From positions 62,001 to 126,000 of the forward strand of contig CALQAH020000002.1 of the NCBI GenBank assembly GCA_943328505.2: 64,000 bases of DNA. The letters run 5' to 3'. The stretch comes from Rhizobium sp. Q54. Lineage in GTDB: Bacteria > Bacteroidota > Bacteroidia > Flavobacteriales > Flavobacteriaceae. A program made the position numbers and the translations under genes. The notes under the pieces were generated by a model. That model saw only the letters and a program-made list of their open reading frames with translations, ran no database searches and had not been told where the DNA came from. Below are positions 18,796 to 27,884 of the stretch, one piece after another. Each line of letters opens with the position of its first letter. Position 1 is the first letter of the stretch.

Positions 18796-19224
18796 ATTAA
18801 TTTGGAAATTAGATAATTTGGAAATTTGGAAATTTCAACATTACTTTTGTTTTGATGTTATTATTATTTTATTGATTATTCTTGAAATATTATTTACTTG
18901 TTCTATTAATTCATCTACACCGGGATAGTTTTCTGAGAATTTACATAGCTCTAACCAGTATATTGTTTCTTCTAATTCTTTTGCCGAAATTTTAAATTTA
19001 TGAATGAAATCTGCTTTACTTTCTGCATTTTGTGCTTCTCTAATATTGGCTCCGATTGATGTGCCCGATTTTAGAAGCTGATTCGCTATAACAAATTTTT
19101 TGTTTTCTTGTAATATTTCGCAATATTTGATAATATCTAAAGCGAACTTAAAAGTTAATTTGATAATTACGTTGTCTTTTGATTCCATTTTCAAATTTTC
19201 AAATTACCTCATTTTCAAATTATC
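18796..19224. repeat. Long inverted repeat enclosing the S23 gene inside the suf operon
   Basis: The arms 18796-18832 and 19189-19224 are imperfect inverted repeats built from AATTTGGAAATT-like units. By hand I pair about 31 of 36 positions (including two G-U) on the minus-strand RNA; most mismatches are A-C. The right arm abuts the S23 ATG and includes the sufB stop codon, while the left arm ends one base from the sufC ATG. The whole S23 ORF sits in the loop, the same layout as intervening sequences of 23S rRNA. Confidence 0.85.
18841..19188 (-). CDS. Four-helix-bundle protein, S23/IVP family
   Basis: A 115-residue all-helical protein. The segment SGTSIGANIREAQNAES followed by FIHKFKISAKELEET is the signature of the S23 (23S rRNA intervening-sequence protein) four-helix-bundle family, related in fold to the Avd protein of diversity-generating retroelements. 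The biochemical role is unknown. The ATG at 19188 is preferred to a TTG two codons earlier. It lies between sufB and sufC, in the loop of a long inverted repeat, and has no evident relation to Fe-S assembly. Confidence 0.92.
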   Translation of the reverse strand: MESKDNVIIKLTFKFALDIIKYCEILQENKKFVIANQLLKSGTSIGANIREAQNAESKADFIHKFKISAKELEETIYWLELCKFSENYPGVDELIEQVNNISRIINKIIITSKQK

Positions 19225-20668
19225 CAACTGAACCTTCAAGAGAAATTTCCAATAATTTCTGTGCCTCCACAGCAAATTCCATTGGTAATTTATTTAAAAC
19301 CTCTTTACTAAAGCCGTTTACGATTAATGCAATGGCTTTTTCGGTAGGAATACCTCGTTGGTTGCAATAGAATACTTGATCTTCACCAATTTTACTTGTT
19401 GTAGCTTCATGTTCTATTTTTGCTGAAGGGTTTTTGCTTTCGATGTATGGAAAAGTATTCGCACTACAATTGTTTCCCATTAGTAATGAATCACATTGCG
19501 AAAAATTTCTAGCATTATCTGCTCGTGGACTAATTTGAACCAAACCACGATAACTATTGTGTGATTTTCCAGCCGAGATTCCTTTGGAAATAATCGTCGA
19601 TTTGGTGTTTTTCCCCAAATGTATCATTTTGGTTCCTGTATCGGCTTGTTGAAAATTATTGGTCACGGCTATCGAATAAAATTCACCAACCGAATTATCT
19701 CCTTTCAATACACAAGAAGGATATTTCCAAGTTACTGCCGAACCGGTTTCTACTTGTGTCCATGAAATTTTTGCGTTCTTTTCACACAAGCCTCTTTTGG
19801 TAACAAAATTAAAAACACCGCCTTTACCTTCCTTATTTCCAGGATACCAGTTTTGAACGGTTGAATATTTTATTTCGGCATCATCCAAAGCGATTAATTC
19901 CACAACGGCAGCGTGCAATTGGTTTTCATCACGACTTGGCGCTGTACAGCCTTCTAAATAACTTACATAACTTCCTTCGTCAGCAATAACAAGCGTTCTT
20001 TCAAATTGTCCTGTTCCCGCTTGATTGATTCTAAAATACGTTGAAAGTTCCATTGGACAACGAACGCCTTTCGGGATATAACAAAAAGAACCGTCTGAAA
20101 AAACAGCCGAGTTCAATGCGGCGTAGAAATTATCTTTTTGAGGCACAACTGTGCCTAAATATTTTTGAACTAATTCTGGATATTCACGAATAGCTTCTGA
20201 AATCGAACAGAAAATAATTCCTTTTTCACCCAATGTTTTTTTGAATGTTGTAGCCACAGAAACACTATCAATTACTATATCCATAGCAACTCCAGAAAGC
20301 ATTTTTTGTTCATCGATAGAAATTCCTAATTTTTTAAACGTTTCCAATAATTCGGGGTCCACTTCATCCAAACTTTCATATTTTGCTTTGCTTAAAGGAG
20401 CAGAGTAATACGAAATGGCTTGAAAGTCGGGTTTGTCATAATGAACGTTTGCCCATATGGGTTCTGTCATTTGTTCCCAAGCACGAAAAGATTCTATACG
20501 CCAATCCGTCATCCATTGTGGCTCTTCTTTTCGTAAAGAAATGGCACGAACAATGTCTTCGTTTAATCCAACTGGGAAAGTATCCGAAGCAATATCGGTA
20601 TAGAATCCGTATTCGTATTCTTTATTTTCTAGTTCGATTTTTAAATCGTCCTCAGTATATTTTGACAT
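19220..20668 (-). CDS. sufB: Fe-S cluster assembly protein SufB
   Basis: A 482-residue core scaffold subunit. Conserved blocks include [39 protein letters not shown] (split across the Cys-bearing loop), [14 protein letters not shown] and the C-terminal [19 protein letters not shown]. Length is normal. It begins 16 bp after the SufA-type carrier gene, and its stop codon lies inside the right arm of the inverted repeat enclosing the S23 gene. Confidence 0.97.
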   Translation of the reverse strand: MSKYTEDDLKIELENKEYEYGFYTDIASDTFPVGLNEDIVRAISLRKEEPQWMTDWRIESFRAWEQMTEPIWANVHYDKPDFQAISYYSAPLSKAKYESLDEVDPELLETFKKLGISIDEQKMLSGVAMDIVIDSVSVATTFKKTLGEKGIIFCSISEAIREYPELVQKYLGTVVPQKDNFYAALNSAVFSDGSFCYIPKGVRCPMELSTYFRINQAGTGQFERTLVIADEGSYVSYLEGCTAPSRDENQLHAAVVELIALDDAEIKYSTVQNWYPGNKEGKGGVFNFVTKRGLCEKNAKISWTQVETGSAVTWKYPSCVLKGDNSVGEFYSIAVTNNFQQADTGTKMIHLGKNTKSTIISKGISAGKSHNSYRGLVQISPRADNARNFSQCDSLLMGNNCSANTFPYIESKNPSAKIEHEATTSKIGEDQVFYCNQRGIPTEKAIALIVNGFSKEVLNKLPMEFAVEAQKLLEISLEGSVG

Positions 20669-20684
20669 TTATTTGTTTTTTAAT

Positions 20685-21014
20685 TTAAAGCGAAAAAGAT
20701 TCTCCGCAACCACAAGTTCTACTTGCATTTGGATTATTAAATACAAATCCTTTCCCGTTTAATCCTCCTGAAAATTCCAATATAGTTCCTGCCAAATAAA
20801 GGAAACTCTTTTTCTCAACGGCTATTTTCACATCATTATCTTCAAAAACTTTATCGTTTTCACCTATTTTATTGTCAAATTTTAATTCATAGGACAATCC
20901 CGAACAACCACCGCTTTTTACGCCCACTCGAACGTAATCTTTGGAAGCGTCAAAACCATCGTCTTTCATCATGTCGACGATTTTTTTTCTTGCTGTATCT
21001 GAAACTTTGATCAT
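20685..21014 (-). CDS. HesB/IscA/SufA-type Fe-S carrier protein
   Basis: A 109-residue A-type carrier delivering or storing [Fe-S] clusters. The three conserved cysteines are in GVKSGGCSGLSYEL and the C-terminal RTCGCGESF. The open frame extends 31 codons upstream, but the ATG at 21014 (MIKVSDTARKKI) matches the family start. A Bacteroidota -7 box TATATTTG lies at 21044-21051 on the minus strand, about 30 bp upstream, and probably marks the promoter of the operon sufA-sufB-S23-sufC-sufD. Confidence 0.93.
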   Translation of the reverse strand: MIKVSDTARKKIVDMMKDDGFDASKDYVRVGVKSGGCSGLSYELKFDNKIGENDKVFEDNDVKIAVEKKSFLYLAGTILEFSGGLNGKGFVFNNPNASRTCGCGESFSL

Positions 21015-21180
21015 TGTTATTTTGATTTTGTCTAAATAAAAGGCAAATATATTACTTTTAAACGTTCTCGCTATACTTCTTAACATTTTTGTGATAGATG
21101 ATTGCATAGAAAATGTCTATTCGCTTGACTAAAAGCGAATGTATTTATTAACTTTGACACTTGTATTAAAACTAATAAAA

Positions 21181-22041
21181 ATGAAATTATATCCTATAGA
21201 GTCAGGTAATTTTAAGCTAGATGGCGGAGCTATGTTTGGCGTTGTCCCTAAAACTATTTGGAATAAAAGCAATCCTGCCGATGAAAACAACATGATTGAC
21301 ATTGCCGCAAGATGTCTTTTGATAGAAGACGGAAACCGTTTGATATTGATTGATACTGGGATGGGCAACAAACAATCGGAAAAGTTTTTTGGCTATTATT
21401 CACTTTGGGGAACGCATTCTATGGATAAATCGTTGGCTAAATATGGTTTTCATCGTGATGATATTACCGATGTTTTTATGACGCATTTGCATTTTGACCA
21501 TTGTGGCGGAAGCGTACAATGGAATACAGACAGAACGGGTTATGAAGTCGCCTTCAAAAACGCGAAATATTGGACCAATGAGAACCATTGGGAATGGGCT
21601 ACAAAACCTAATGCAAGAGAAAAAGCATCTTTCCTTTCAGAAAATATAGCACCTATGCTTGAGAGCGGACAACTCAATTTTATTAAAAGAACTGAAGGTG
21701 ATTTCCTTTTTAAATCAGAACTCGATTTTGGGATTTTCTTCGTTGATGGGCATACGGAGAAAATGATGATTCCACACATTCAATATCAAGAAAAAACTCT
21801 TGTTTTTTGTGCCGATTTAATTCCTACAGCTGGACATATTCCTTTGCCCTATGTAATGGGATATGATACACGACCGCTATTAACTTTGCCTGAAAAATCA
21901 AAATTTTTAAATGCTGCCGCTGATAATAATTATTATCTTTTCTTAGAACACGATGCGCACAACGAAATTATTACCGTTGAAAAAACTGAAAAAGGAATTC
22001 GTTTAGCGGATGTTTTTAAATGTGATGAAATCTTAAAATAG
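21181..22041 (+). CDS. Metallo-beta-lactamase-fold hydrolase
   Basis: About 286 residues. The zinc motif THLHFDHCGG is at about 101-110, with further ligands in FVDGHTEKMM and LEHDAHNE. Family members include lactonases and other hydrolases; the substrate is not evident. The longest frame starts 14 codons earlier, but the ATG at 21181 begins the family-like MKLYPIESGNFKLDGG. It has no export signal, so it is cytoplasmic, and stands between the suf operon and the M1 peptidase. Confidence 0.88.
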   Translation: MKLYPIESGNFKLDGGAMFGVVPKTIWNKSNPADENNMIDIAARCLLIEDGNRLILIDTGMGNKQSEKFFGYYSLWGTHSMDKSLAKYGFHRDDITDVFMTHLHFDHCGGSVQWNTDRTGYEVAFKNAKYWTNENHWEWATKPNAREKASFLSENIAPMLESGQLNFIKRTEGDFLFKSELDFGIFFVDGHTEKMMIPHIQYQEKTLVFCADLIPTAGHIPLPYVMGYDTRPLLTLPEKSKFLNAAADNNYYLFLEHDAHNEIITVEKTEKGIRLADVFKCDEILK

Positions 22042-22052
22042 CGTTAATCTCT

Positions 22053-22082
22053 TTTGATTGTAGTGCAAACAAAATACTTTTG
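22053..22082 (+). promoter_or_regulatory. Bacteroidota-type promoter for the M1 peptidase gene
   Basis: TTTG at 22053-22056, an 18-bp spacer, then TACTTTTG at 22075-22082 match the TTG-N17-23-TAnnTTTG consensus. The peptidase ATG follows 24 bp later. Confidence 0.75.
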
Positions 22083-22106
22083 ACTTCAGTTATATTTTAA
22101 TATTAT

Positions 22107-23984
22107 ATGAAAAAAATACTTTCTTTTGTGTTAATTACAGTATGTAGCACAACTATTTCAGCTCAAAACAATACGTATTGGCAGCAAAAAGTAGCGTATA
22201 AAATGGACGTCACTATGGACGTCAAAAACTATCAATACAAAGGGAAACAGGAATTGGTTTATACCAACAATTCCTCAGATACCTTGCGTCGTGTTTTTTA
22301 TCATTTGTACAATAATGCGTTTCAACCAGGCAGTGAAATGGATATTAGAATTCAAAATATTTCTGATCCAGATGCTCGAATGATCAACAAAATTAAAAAC
22401 CTTGATGGTTCGGAGAAAAAAGAAAGTCGCATTTCAAAATTACTTCCCAACGAAATTGGCTATTTGAAAATCTCTAATTTCAAACAAGATGGTGTTATAG
22501 CAAAAGCAATTGAAGTGGGAACTATACTAGAAGTTACTTTAGCGAAACCTCTTTTACCAAATTCAAAAACAACATTTACATTAGATTTTGATGGTCAAGT
22601 TCCTGTTCAAATTCGTCGTTCAGGCAGAAATAATAAAGAAGGCGTTGCGCTTTCAATGTCGCAATGGTATCCAAAAATGGCCGAGTTTGATTTTGAAGGT
22701 TGGCATGCCGATCCTTATATTGCGAGAGAATTCCATGGAGTTTGGGGTGACTTTGATGTAAATATCACCATTGATAAAAATTACATCTTAGGTGGTTCGG
22801 GATATTTACAAAACAAAAATGAAATAGGTTGTAACTATCAAGATGAAGGAGTTGTAGTCGCTGTTCTTAAAAAAACTAAAACATTGACTTGGCATTTTTA
22901 TGCGCCAAATGTTCATGATTTTACTTGGGCAGCAGATAAAGAATATTTGCATGATGTAGTGCAAGTTCCAGATGGGGCAACGTTGCATTTTTTATACAAG
23001 AACAATCCTAAAATTATTGATAACTGGAAAAAATTTCAACCTAAAATTGTTGATTTAATGCAGGTTTACAACAAGACTGTTGGGAAATATCCTTATGATC
23101 AATATTCAATAATTCAAGGTGGTGATGGAGGAATGGAATACGCCATGTGTACGTTGATTTTAGGAGAAGGAACTTATGAGGGTTTGGTTGGAGTTACTGC
23201 TCACGAAATGGCACATTCCTGGTTTCAGCATGTTTTAGCTTCAAACGAAAGTAAACATGGATGGATGGACGAAGGATTTACTTCTTTTTTAGAAGATTTT
23301 GGTTTGAATGAAGTTGCAGAAAAGAAAGCAGAAAATCCTTTTATAGGTGCTTATAATGGTTATTTTTCGATGGTGAAATCTGGAAAAGAATTACCACAAG
23401 CAACACATGCAGATCGTTTTGACGACAACAGAACCTATAGTATCACATCTTACAGTAAAGGAGAAGTTTTTTTAGCACAATTACAATACCTCATTGGCAA
23501 AGAAAATGTTTTGAAAACTTTAAACCGTTATTACGCTGATTTTAAGTTCAAACATCCAACTCCTAATGATATCAAACGTTCGGCTGAAAGAGTTTCGGGA
23601 GCCAATTTAGATTGGTATTTAGTAGATTGGACACAAACCACAAACACTATTGATTATGGGATTAAAGAAGTTGCAGACAAAGTAACAACCACAAAAATAT
23701 CATTAGAAAGAATTGGACGTATGCCAATGCCCATGGATATTATAGTAGAATATGTCGATGGGTCAAAAGAAGCCTTTTATATTCCCTTACGAATGATGAG
23801 TTATGAAAAAGAAAATCCAACGCCAGAAATAAAAAGAACTATTTTAAAAGATTGGGCATGGGCAGAAATGAATTATGTTTTAGAAATTTCTAAACCAAAA
23901 AGCACAATTAAAAAAATTACGCTCGACCCAAGTGGATGGATGGCTGATGTGAAGAAAGACAATAATTTTTTTGAAAATAAATAA
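22107..23984 (+). CDS. Exported M1-family zinc aminopeptidase
   Basis: A 625-residue peptidase with an N-terminal signal peptide ending near ISAQN. The gluzincin motif HEMAHSW (His366, Glu367, His370) is followed about 19 residues later by the third zinc ligand in MDEGFTSFLED. The substrate-binding motif GGMEYAM (canonical GxMEN-like) precedes it. It should remove N-terminal residues from peptides in the periplasm or outside the cell. It has its own promoter and appears monocistronic. Confidence 0.93.
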   Translation: MKKILSFVLITVCSTTISAQNNTYWQQKVAYKMDVTMDVKNYQYKGKQELVYTNNSSDTLRRVFYHLYNNAFQPGSEMDIRIQNISDPDARMINKIKNLDGSEKKESRISKLLPNEIGYLKISNFKQDGVIAKAIEVGTILEVTLAKPLLPNSKTTFTLDFDGQVPVQIRRSGRNNKEGVALSMSQWYPKMAEFDFEGWHADPYIAREFHGVWGDFDVNITIDKNYILGGSGYLQNKNEIGCNYQDEGVVVAVLKKTKTLTWHFYAPNVHDFTWAADKEYLHDVVQVPDGATLHFLYKNNPKIIDNWKKFQPKIVDLMQVYNKTVGKYPYDQYSIIQGGDGGMEYAMCTLILGEGTYEGLVGVTAHEMAHSWFQHVLASNESKHGWMDEGFTSFLEDFGLNEVAEKKAENPFIGAYNGYFSMVKSGKELPQATHADRFDDNRTYSITSYSKGEVFLAQLQYLIGKENVLKTLNRYYADFKFKHPTPNDIKRSAERVSGANLDWYLVDWTQTTNTIDYGIKEVADKVTTTKISLERIGRMPMPMDIIVEYVDGSKEAFYIPLRMMSYEKENPTPEIKRTILKDWAWAEMNYVLEISKPKSTIKKITLDPSGWMADVKKDNNFFENK

Positions 23985-24060
23985 AAAAAGAGGCGCTTTT
24001 TTTAGAGGTGCTTTTTTAGAATAGAATTTGTAATTTTACCACCGATTAAATTTCTCGAAA

Positions 24061-24474
24061 ATGAAACTACTACAATTGGTTTTTTTAGGTCTCTTTCTCA
24101 GTTTTGGTGCACAACAAACTTCAGCACAAATCTATCGTTTTAAAACCAGCAGCTTAAGTGTGATGGAAAAAGACGATAAAGGCAAATGGAAAGAGTGGTC
24201 TGAATTTGGTAAAGCGGAACTTATTATCACGCTAGATGGGACAAAAAACAGAATTACTGTCAACTCACTAGAAATGCAGTTGTTCAAAATTATAAGTTAT
24301 GGCGAAAAAATTTCTACTGAGTATGATGATACACTAACGTTTGAATGTCAGAACAATGATGGTGGTGCTTGTACCATTATGATTGTCACTCGAAAAAATC
24401 AAAACAACCGTATGCAATTTTACATCAATTACAATGATGTAAAAATGGTGTATAATATTTATAACGTTGAATAA
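24061..24474 (+). CDS. Exported protein of unknown function
   Basis: A 137-residue protein with a cleavable signal peptide (MKLLQLVFLGLFLSFGAQQTSAQ). The mature domain of about 110 residues is beta-rich, with two cysteines (LTFECQNNDGGACTIM) that could form a disulfide. I do not recognise the family. It ends 12 bp before rnpA and may share its transcript, a placement that suggests conserved synteny rather than function. Confidence 0.7.
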   Translation: MKLLQLVFLGLFLSFGAQQTSAQIYRFKTSSLSVMEKDDKGKWKEWSEFGKAELIITLDGTKNRITVNSLEMQLFKIISYGEKISTEYDDTLTFECQNNDGGACTIMIVTRKNQNNRMQFYINYNDVKMVYNIYNVE

Positions 24475-24486
24475 GTTTAAGTTATA

Positions 24487-24876
24487 ATGGAAACCAAGAG
24501 TTTCAAATATCCTAAAACAGAAAAACTTAAAAGCAAAAACACTATTGATTTACTTTTTTCAGAAGGAAAATCGGTGAGTAAATATCCCTTGCGTTTGGTA
24601 TTTGTTCCAACTGATTATGAGGAAGCTGTAGGTTTAAAAATGGGTGTTTCTGTTTCTAAAAAATATTTCAAAAATGCAGTAGATAGAAACTATTTCAAAC
24701 GTGTTTTAAGAGAATGTTATCGCTTGAACAAACACTTGCTTTCGGATAATTTAGAAAAAAAATACGCTTTCATGTTCTTTTATCAAACCAAAGACAAACT
24801 GTCCTATCAAGAAATTCATGAAAAGACACAACAGTTGTTTAATAAATTCTTGACTATGCATCAACTAGAAAAATAA
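24487..24876 (+). CDS. rnpA: Ribonuclease P protein component
   Basis: A 129-residue basic protein that helps the RNase P RNA mature tRNA 5' ends. The family motif is seen as KNAVDRNYFKRVLRECYRL, a variant of the usual RNRIKRxxRE. It is not next to rpmH, unlike in many bacteria, and instead lies between a small exported protein and an S41 protease. Confidence 0.93.
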   Translation: METKSFKYPKTEKLKSKNTIDLLFSEGKSVSKYPLRLVFVPTDYEEAVGLKMGVSVSKKYFKNAVDRNYFKRVLRECYRLNKHLLSDNLEKKYAFMFFYQTKDKLSYQEIHEKTQQLFNKFLTMHQLEK

Positions 24877-24966
24877 GTAGTAATAGATGCGTCTTCCTAC
24901 TTGGTATTTAAAGATAATTGCTATATTCGTTCGCTTGATTTCATCAAAAAAGTTAAAACAAATACT

Positions 24967-26604
24967 ATGTTTTCAAAAGTTAAAAAAAGATATTTTATAC
25001 CCGTCATTTTAAGTGGGTTTTTGTTAGTTGGCGTTAGTTTTAAAGATGACTTTTTTGAAATTGCCAAACAAATAGAAATCTTTACTACCTTATTCAAAAC
25101 CGTTAACCAAAACTATGTTGACGAAACGAATCCTGCGGAAATGATGGACAAAGCCATCAAAAGTATGTTGGCAGATTTAGACCCTTACACCAATTATTTT
25201 AACGAGGCAGATGTAGTCCGATTTAAAATCAACAATACTGGGGAATATACCGGAATTGGAGCTTTAATAAGCCGAAAAGAGGATAGAGTTATCATTAAAG
25301 AACCTTATAAAAACTTTCCTGCAGATAAAGCTGGGCTTAAAGCTGGCGATCAAATTATTCAAATTGGAGATATACTTTTAGCCGATTTTAAAGACGATGT
25401 TTCACAACTTTTAAAAGGTGCCAAAAACACCAAAGTTGCCATAAAATATATTCGTCAAGGAAAAACATTGACAACCCAATTGATTTTGGATGAGGTAGAG
25501 ATTAAAGCCGTGCCGTTTTTTGGTAAAATTGACGAAACCACTGGCTATATTGTTTTAACACAATTCAACCGTAAAGCTTCTCAAGAAACCAAAGAAGCGT
25601 TGGAGAGTTTAAAAGCAGATGGCGCCACAAAAATTGTTTTAGATCTAAGAGGAAATCCAGGTGGATTATTAAATGAAGCGGTGAATATTTGCAATTTGTT
25701 TGTGCCAAAAGATGAAACAATTGTAACAACAAAATCTAAAAACGAAAAATACAATATCACTTATAAAACCACTAAAGAACCAATAGATACTGAGATTCCT
25801 TTGATTGTAATAGTAGATGGAAAAAGTGCATCGGCATCGGAAATTGTTTCTGGAGCTTTGCAAGATTTGGATAGAGCTGTTATTGTTGGTAGTAGAAGTT
25901 TTGGTAAAGGATTGGTGCAACGCCCAATTGATATGACCTATGGCACACAAGTAAAAGTTACTATTTCAAGATATTATACACCTTCTGGAAGATGTATTCA
26001 AGCTTTGGATTATTCTCATAAAGACAATAGCGGTAAAGCCATTCGTACCGAAGAAAAAAACTACAATGCTTTCCAAACTAAAAAAGGCAGAACGGTTTAT
26101 GATGGTGGTGGAATTTTACCCGATGTAGAAATTGAAGAAACGAAACTGTCTTTTATTTCAGAAGCATTACAAAAAAATGATGGAATTTTTAATTATGTAA
26201 CCCAATATTATTATAAAAATCCAACACTTGGCGATAAAATCCCAACGATAACCGATGCTGATTTAACTGATTTTAAATCGTTTTTGAAAAAAGAAAAAAT
26301 TAGTTTTGATACCGAAACTGAAGTAGCTTTGAAAAACACTTTAGAAAAAGCCAAAAAAGAAAAAATTGATGCAACTATTGCAAATGAATACCAACAATTG
26401 TTAACTGCGCTCCAAAAAAGTGAAGAGACTTTAATTGACAAAAATCAAAAGGAAATCAAGAATTTGATACTAGATGAGATAATTAAACGTTATCAATACA
26501 AAGAAGGATTGTATCAATACTATATTAAAAACAATATTGAAATAAAAAAATCGGTTGCTTTATTAAACAACACAACCGACTTCAATAAAATTTTAAAAAT
26601 TTAA
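24967..26604 (+). CDS. S41-family C-terminal processing protease
   Basis: A membrane-anchored or exported serine protease of about 545 residues. It has an N-terminal hydrophobic segment, a PDZ domain (GIGALISRKEDRV to GDQIIQIGD) and the S41 catalytic core. The Ser/Lys dyad is in GKSASASEIVSGAL (Ser about 287-291) and RSFGKGLVQ. A helical tail of about 150 residues follows. The longest frame begins at a TTG 22 codons upstream; I prefer ATG 24967, just before the signal-like segment. The OmpA-like gene follows at once. Confidence 0.92.
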   Translation: MFSKVKKRYFIPVILSGFLLVGVSFKDDFFEIAKQIEIFTTLFKTVNQNYVDETNPAEMMDKAIKSMLADLDPYTNYFNEADVVRFKINNTGEYTGIGALISRKEDRVIIKEPYKNFPADKAGLKAGDQIIQIGDILLADFKDDVSQLLKGAKNTKVAIKYIRQGKTLTTQLILDEVEIKAVPFFGKIDETTGYIVLTQFNRKASQETKEALESLKADGATKIVLDLRGNPGGLLNEAVNICNLFVPKDETIVTTKSKNEKYNITYKTTKEPIDTEIPLIVIVDGKSASASEIVSGALQDLDRAVIVGSRSFGKGLVQRPIDMTYGTQVKVTISRYYTPSGRCIQALDYSHKDNSGKAIRTEEKNYNAFQTKKGRTVYDGGGILPDVEIEETKLSFISEALQKNDGIFNYVTQYYYKNPTLGDKIPTITDADLTDFKSFLKKEKISFDTETEVALKNTLEKAKKEKIDATIANEYQQLLTALQKSEETLIDKNQKEIKNLILDEIIKRYQYKEGLYQYYIKNNIEIKKSVALLNNTTDFNKILKI

Positions 26605-26605
26605 A

Positions 26606-27421
26606 ATGCGTTTCTTAAAATATTTGCCCTTTTTATTATTTTTTGGATTACTTCAAGCTCAAGAAGAAGTAGTTTATTCTGTTTATTTTGATTTTGACAA
26701 AGCCTTGTTGAATGAAAAGCAAGCCAGTGAGGTTGTAGATTTTATCAAAAAAACCGATTCAACCCGAATAGAATCCATTCAAATTTTTGGCTATACGGAT
26801 GATGTTGGGAAAGAAGCTTATAATTATAAACTTTCTACAAAACGTGCTTCGGCAATTCAAAATCAATTTATTCTAAGTGGTATAAAAAGCAAAGTTATTG
26901 TTACTATTGAAGGAAAAGGGAGAGTTTTAATTGATGATGATATTCTTGAAAATTTACCTGAGAAACGCTCCAAAAACCGCCGTGTTGATGTCGTATTAAA
27001 TTTAAAAGAATTACCAAAAATTGTAATTCCAGGTATGTACAATACCATTCCAAAAAACGCAATTATTGGTGATCATATATATTTGGATAATGTATTGTTT
27101 GAAAGAGGAAGTAGTAAACTTACTTTTAAAACTAAAACGGCATTGGACAAAATTGCGAAGTTGTTATTAAAATATAAAAATCTTGAATTTGAAGTTCAAG
27201 GTCATGTTTGTTGTACACCTCCGTATCAAAAAGAAGCCATCGATATGGAAACAAAAAAACGCCAACTATCTGCAAATCGAGCCCAATCAGTATATAAATA
27301 TTTGATTTTTAAGAAAGTTCAAAAAACCAGAATGACCTTCAAAGGATATGGCAATACAGTGCCTTTAGGAAAAGGAACTGAATACGACAGAAGAGTAGAA
27401 TTGGTAATTACAAAAATCTAG
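26606..27421 (+). CDS. Exported protein with two OmpA-like domains
   Basis: A 271-residue protein with a signal peptide ending LLQAQ. It carries two tandem OmpA C-terminal (peptidoglycan-binding) domains, at about 25-135 (VYFDFDKALL, FGYTDDVG, NRRVDV) and about 150-271 (NVLFERGSSKL, VQGHVCCTPP, YDRRVEL). The second domain has an unusual Cys-Cys pair in the ligand-loop region. It begins 1 bp after the S41 protease, so both envelope genes form an operon. Its stop codon abuts that of the convergent GNAT gene with no spacer. Confidence 0.87.
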   Translation: MRFLKYLPFLLFFGLLQAQEEVVYSVYFDFDKALLNEKQASEVVDFIKKTDSTRIESIQIFGYTDDVGKEAYNYKLSTKRASAIQNQFILSGIKSKVIVTIEGKGRVLIDDDILENLPEKRSKNRRVDVVLNLKELPKIVIPGMYNTIPKNAIIGDHIYLDNVLFERGSSKLTFKTKTALDKIAKLLLKYKNLEFEVQGHVCCTPPYQKEAIDMETKKRQLSANRAQSVYKYLIFKKVQKTRMTFKGYGNTVPLGKGTEYDRRVELVITKI

Positions 27422-27868
27422 TTATTCTATTTTCATTTCAATATGCGGAATGTCATCTTCCAAATACATTTCACTTGTTTGAATAAATCCGTGACTTTCG
27501 TAGAACTTTTTTAAGTATAATTGTGCCGAAATGGTGATTTGGCTTTCTCCAAAATGCTCTCGAATTCCATCAATGGATTCCCGTAATAAAATATGTCCTA
27601 TTTTTTTGTCTCTACAGCTTTGGTCAACAACAACGCGTCCGATAGAGGCTTTTTTGAAATAATCTTTGGGCTTAAACAATCTAGCATATGCCAAAATTTT
27701 ACCCTCATATATTCCAAATACGTGAAGAGCTTTTTGGTCTTTACCATCAATGTCTTGATAAACGCAATTTTGCTCCACTACAAAGACTTCAGAACGCAAA
27801 TGCAATATTTGATATAGTTCGTTTAGAGATAGCGCTTCAAATCGCTTAATTTCCCATTTTAGTAGCAT
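27422..27868 (-). CDS. GNAT-family N-acetyltransferase (ElaA-like)
   Basis: About 148 residues. The motifs LRSEVFVVEQNCVYQDIDG and IGRVVVDQSCRDKKIG are typical of the ElaA branch of GNAT acyltransferases, with the acetyl-CoA loop being the latter. Target is unknown. The open frame extends 19 codons upstream into the DUF4837 gene; the ATG at 27868 (MLLKWEIKRF) gives the family start and leaves a 16-bp gap, so I use it. Confidence 0.85.
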   Translation of the reverse strand: MLLKWEIKRFEALSLNELYQILHLRSEVFVVEQNCVYQDIDGKDQKALHVFGIYEGKILAYARLFKPKDYFKKASIGRVVVDQSCRDKKIGHILLRESIDGIREHFGESQITISAQLYLKKFYESHGFIQTSEMYLEDDIPHIEMKIE

Positions 27869-27884
27869 TTGTTCTTTTTTTAAT

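Noticed and set aside
23985-24020. Terminator after the M1 peptidase
   Set aside because: The A and T tracts with GGCGC give only a weak stem; I see a direct repeat of AGAGGYGCTTTTTT rather than a proper hairpin.
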